A program made the translations under genes and the position numbers. Shown here one piece after another: positions 35,120 to 37,133 of a stretch of DNA of 37,133 bases (positions are counted from its first letter, which is position 1; each line of letters opens with the position of its first letter). The DNA lies in NCBI GenBank assembly GCA_012728075.1, contig JAAYFV010000126.1, positions 1 to 37,133 on the forward strand. Reading direction: 5' to 3'. The notes beneath the pieces are model-generated. The model was not told the DNA's origin, did no database searches, and was given only the letters and a program-made list of their open reading frames with translations. Origin of the DNA: Tissierellia bacterium. Its GTDB lineage: Bacteria; Bacillota; Clostridia; Tissierellales; Tepidimicrobiaceae.

Positions 35120-37133
35120 GTGTTAAATAATGATTTAATAAGCAAAGCTATGACTATTAAATTAGGAGACGAATTGCCTCCAGAACCTAAATTTCAAGAA
35201 GGAATTAGAAGAGCACCAAAGAGGGAATTCACTCTTACTAAAAGAGAAACAGAAATTGCTCTAAAAAACGCCCTAAGATATATACCAGAAAAATTACATG
35301 AAACATTAGCTCCAGAATTTTTAAAGGAACTATTAACTAGAGGAAGAATATATGGCTACAGATACAGACCAGAAGGGCCAATAAAAGGTAGACCAATAGA
35401 TGAATACAAAGGAAATTGCATTGAAGGAAAAGCATTTCAGGTAATGATAGACAACAATCTAGATTTCGATGTAGCCCTATATCCTTATGAATTAGTAACC
35501 TATGGAGAAACAGGACAAGTCTGTCAAAACTGGATGCAGTATAGATTGATAAAGAAGTATTTAGAGATATTAACAGAAGAACAAACCTTAGTTGTAGCCT
35601 CAGGTCATCCTGTAGGACTATTTAAATCCTCACCTAACAGTCCTAGAGTTATCATAACCAATGCTTTAATGGTAGGTATGTTTGATGACGACAAACATTG
35701 GAACAAAGCCCAAGCCATGGGTGTAGCTAATTATGGACAGATGACAGCAGGAGGTTGGATGTATATAGGACCTCAAGGGATTGTCCATGGAACCTACAAC
35801 ACCATACTAAACGCAGGTAGAATGAAACTAGGCATAGAAAAAGATGGAGACCTAAGAGGTCACATGTTTGTAAGCTCTGGATTAGGAGGTATGAGTGGCG
35901 CTCAAGGAAAAGCTACAAAAATTGCAAATGGAGTTGGAATAATAGCAGAAGTAGATTATTCAAGAATTAAAACCAGAGTAGACCAAGGTTGGATAGATTT
36001 AGTATTAGATGATTTAGAAGAAGTATTTAAAACAGCAGAAGAATATATGAAAAAAGGAGAACCTATTGCTATTGCTTACCATGGAAACATAGTAGATCTA
36101 TTAGAATATGCAGTAGAAAACAATATACACATAGAACTTTTATCAGATCAAACCTCTTGTCATGTACCCTACGATGGAGGATACTGTCCTCAAGGACTAA
36201 CCTTTGAAGAAAGAACCAGAATGTTAGCAGAAGACAAAGAAACCTTCATAAAACTAGTAGATAAATCCTTAAAACATCATTTTGAGCTAATAAAAGAATT
36301 AGTAAACAGAGGCACTTACTTCTTTGACTATGGAAATAGTTTCATGAAAGCAGTATTCGATGCAGGAGTAAAAGAAATAGCTAAAAATGGGATAGATGAA
36401 ACAGAAGGATTCATATTCCCATCCTATGTAGAAGACATAATGGGACCAATGTTATTTGATTATGGTTATGGACCCTTTAGATGGGTATGTTTAAGTGGAA
36501 AACATGAAGACTTAATAAAAACAGACAAAGCAGCAATGGAATGTATCAATCCCAATAGAAGAGGCCAAGATAGAGACAACTATATATGGATAAGAGATGC
36601 AGAAAAGAATCAATTAGTAGTAGGAACTCAAGCTAGAATACTATATCAAGACGCCCTAGGAAGATTAAAAATAGCCCTTAAATTCAATGAAATGGTAAGA
36701 AATGGAGAAATAGGGCCTGTAATGATAGGAAGAGATCATCATGACACAGGAGGAACCGACTCACCCTTTAGAGAAACAGCTAATATAAAAGATGGCAGCA
36801 ATATAATGGCAGACATGGCCACCCATTGTTTTGCTGGAAATGCAGCTAGAGGTATGAGCCTCGTAGCATTACACAATGGAGGAGGGGTAGGAATAGGAAA
36901 AGCCATAAATGGTGGTTTTGGTATGGTACTAGATGGAAGTGAAAGAGTAGATAATATATTAAAAACTGCAATACCTTGGGATGTTATGGGAGGTGTAGCT
37001 AGGAGAGCTTGGGCTAGGAATGAAAACTCTATTAAAACAGCTATTGAATATAATGAACAATTTAAGGATACAGATCATATAACTTTACCATATTTAGTTG
37101 ATGATGAATTAATTAAAGGATTGGTAGAGGAGG
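35120..37133 (+). CDS. hutU: Urocanate hydratase (cut by window end)
   Basis: This ORF is absent from the track because it runs off the window. It opens at GTG (35120) behind GGGGGAG, 13 bp after hutH, and stays open for 671 codons. Conserved urocanase stretches include GQVCQNWMQYR, VASGHPVGLFKS, ITNALMVGMFDD, PYDGGYCPQGLTFEERT and DHHDTGGTDSPFRETANI. The enzyme adds water to urocanate using tightly bound NAD+, giving imidazolonepropionate. At more than 670 residues it is the long clostridial form, not the roughly 555-residue Bacillus/Pseudomonas form. The region matching the classical FQGLPARICW motif reads differently (PFRWVCLSGKH), with a Cys kept. Only a few codons are likely missing at the 3' end. 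Confidence 0.95.
   Translation, partial: MLNNDLISKAMTIKLGDELPPEPKFQEGIRRAPKREFTLTKRETEIALKNALRYIPEKLHETLAPEFLKELLTRGRIYGYRYRPEGPIKGRPIDEYKGNCIEGKAFQVMIDNNLDFDVALYPYELVTYGETGQVCQNWMQYRLIKKYLEILTEEQTLVVASGHPVGLFKSSPNSPRVIITNALMVGMFDDDKHWNKAQAMGVANYGQMTAGGWMYIGPQGIVHGTYNTILNAGRMKLGIEKDGDLRGHMFVSSGLGGMSGAQGKATKIANGVGIIAEVDYSRIKTRVDQGWIDLVLDDLEEVFKTAEEYMKKGEPIAIAYHGNIVDLLEYAVENNIHIELLSDQTSCHVPYDGGYCPQGLTFEERTRMLAEDKETFIKLVDKSLKHHFELIKELVNRGTYFFDYGNSFMKAVFDAGVKEIAKNGIDETEGFIFPSYVEDIMGPMLFDYGYGPFRWVCLSGKHEDLIKTDKAAMECINPNRRGQDRDNYIWIRDAEKNQLVVGTQARILYQDALGRLKIALKFNEMVRNGEIGPVMIGRDHHDTGGTDSPFRETANIKDGSNIMADMATHCFAGNAARGMSLVALHNGGGVGIGKAINGGFGMVLDGSERVDNILKTAIPWDVMGGVARRAWARNENSIKTAIEYNEQFKDTDHITLPYLVDDELIKGLVEE

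Noticed and set aside
1-37133. Genomic island, prophage, transposon or CRISPR-linked defence locus
   Set aside because: No integrase, transposase, phage gene, tRNA target site, terminal repeats or spaced repeats; base composition looks even throughout. The giant fusion could have a defence role, but nothing in the neighbourhood supports it.

Overview
The window is a low-GC (about 30 %), densely coded bacterial chromosome segment. It suggests an anaerobic, amino-acid-fermenting Firmicute of the Clostridia/Tissierellia type. The reasons are a two-subunit iron-sulfur serine dehydratase, a histidine ammonia-lyase followed by a long clostridial-type urocanate hydratase, strong GGAGG ribosome binding sites, TTG/GTG starts and a Firmicute-type 6S RNA. 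I cannot name the species. I see no tRNA, rRNA, insertion sequence, prophage or CRISPR array.

Layout. (1) 1-7634, minus strand: an apparent operon sdaAB-sdaAA-giant protein-LDH-like protein. The 1611-residue giant protein joins an HD hydrolase domain, a long helical repeat region, a NadD-like nucleotidylyltransferase, a region of uncertain fold and a phosphoribosyltransferase. It overlaps sdaAA by ATGA and is followed 20 bp later by a divergent lactate/malate dehydrogenase-like protein that runs off the window. This is the best candidate for an undescribed system. (2) 7630-8843, minus: an atypical cis-prenyltransferase (UppS family) and a PspC-domain membrane protein. (3) 8916-13922, plus: FHA protein, SEDS polymerase (FtsW/RodA), class B PBP and oligoendopeptidase F, ended by a terminator shared with the convergent nadK. 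(4) 13933-16862: nadK (minus), an RluA-type pseudouridine synthase (plus), a membrane-anchored orphan (minus) and a small helical orphan (plus). (5) 16878-19280, plus: an FtsH-like membrane protease, a complete 6S RNA transcription unit and a small zinc-ribbon protein. (6) 19277-24001, minus: a PHP-family phosphatase and a heterodimeric BmrCD-like ABC exporter with an 18-bp palindrome on its probable promoter. (7) 24259-31849, plus: glycerophosphodiesterase, diacylglycerol-kinase-family lipid kinase, a MarR regulator and a 1797-residue signalling protein (pseudokinase-STAND ATPase-TPR-GAF-GGDEF-GAF). (8) 31913-37133, plus: LacI-family regulator, RNA 2',3'-cyclic phosphodiesterase, then hutH and hutU (cut by the window end).

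How they fit. Serine and histidine catabolism lie at the two ends and feed fermentation. The middle is cell-envelope work (peptidoglycan synthesis, prenyl lipid, stress membrane protein, drug/lipid exporter, phospholipid turnover), regulation (6S RNA, MarR, LacI, c-di-GMP) and proteolysis. Two very large multidomain proteins stand out from otherwise routine genes: the HD/nucleotidylyltransferase/PRTase fusion and the pseudokinase diguanylate cyclase. Several ORF-track starts were moved to a downstream codon with a properly spaced ribosome binding site.
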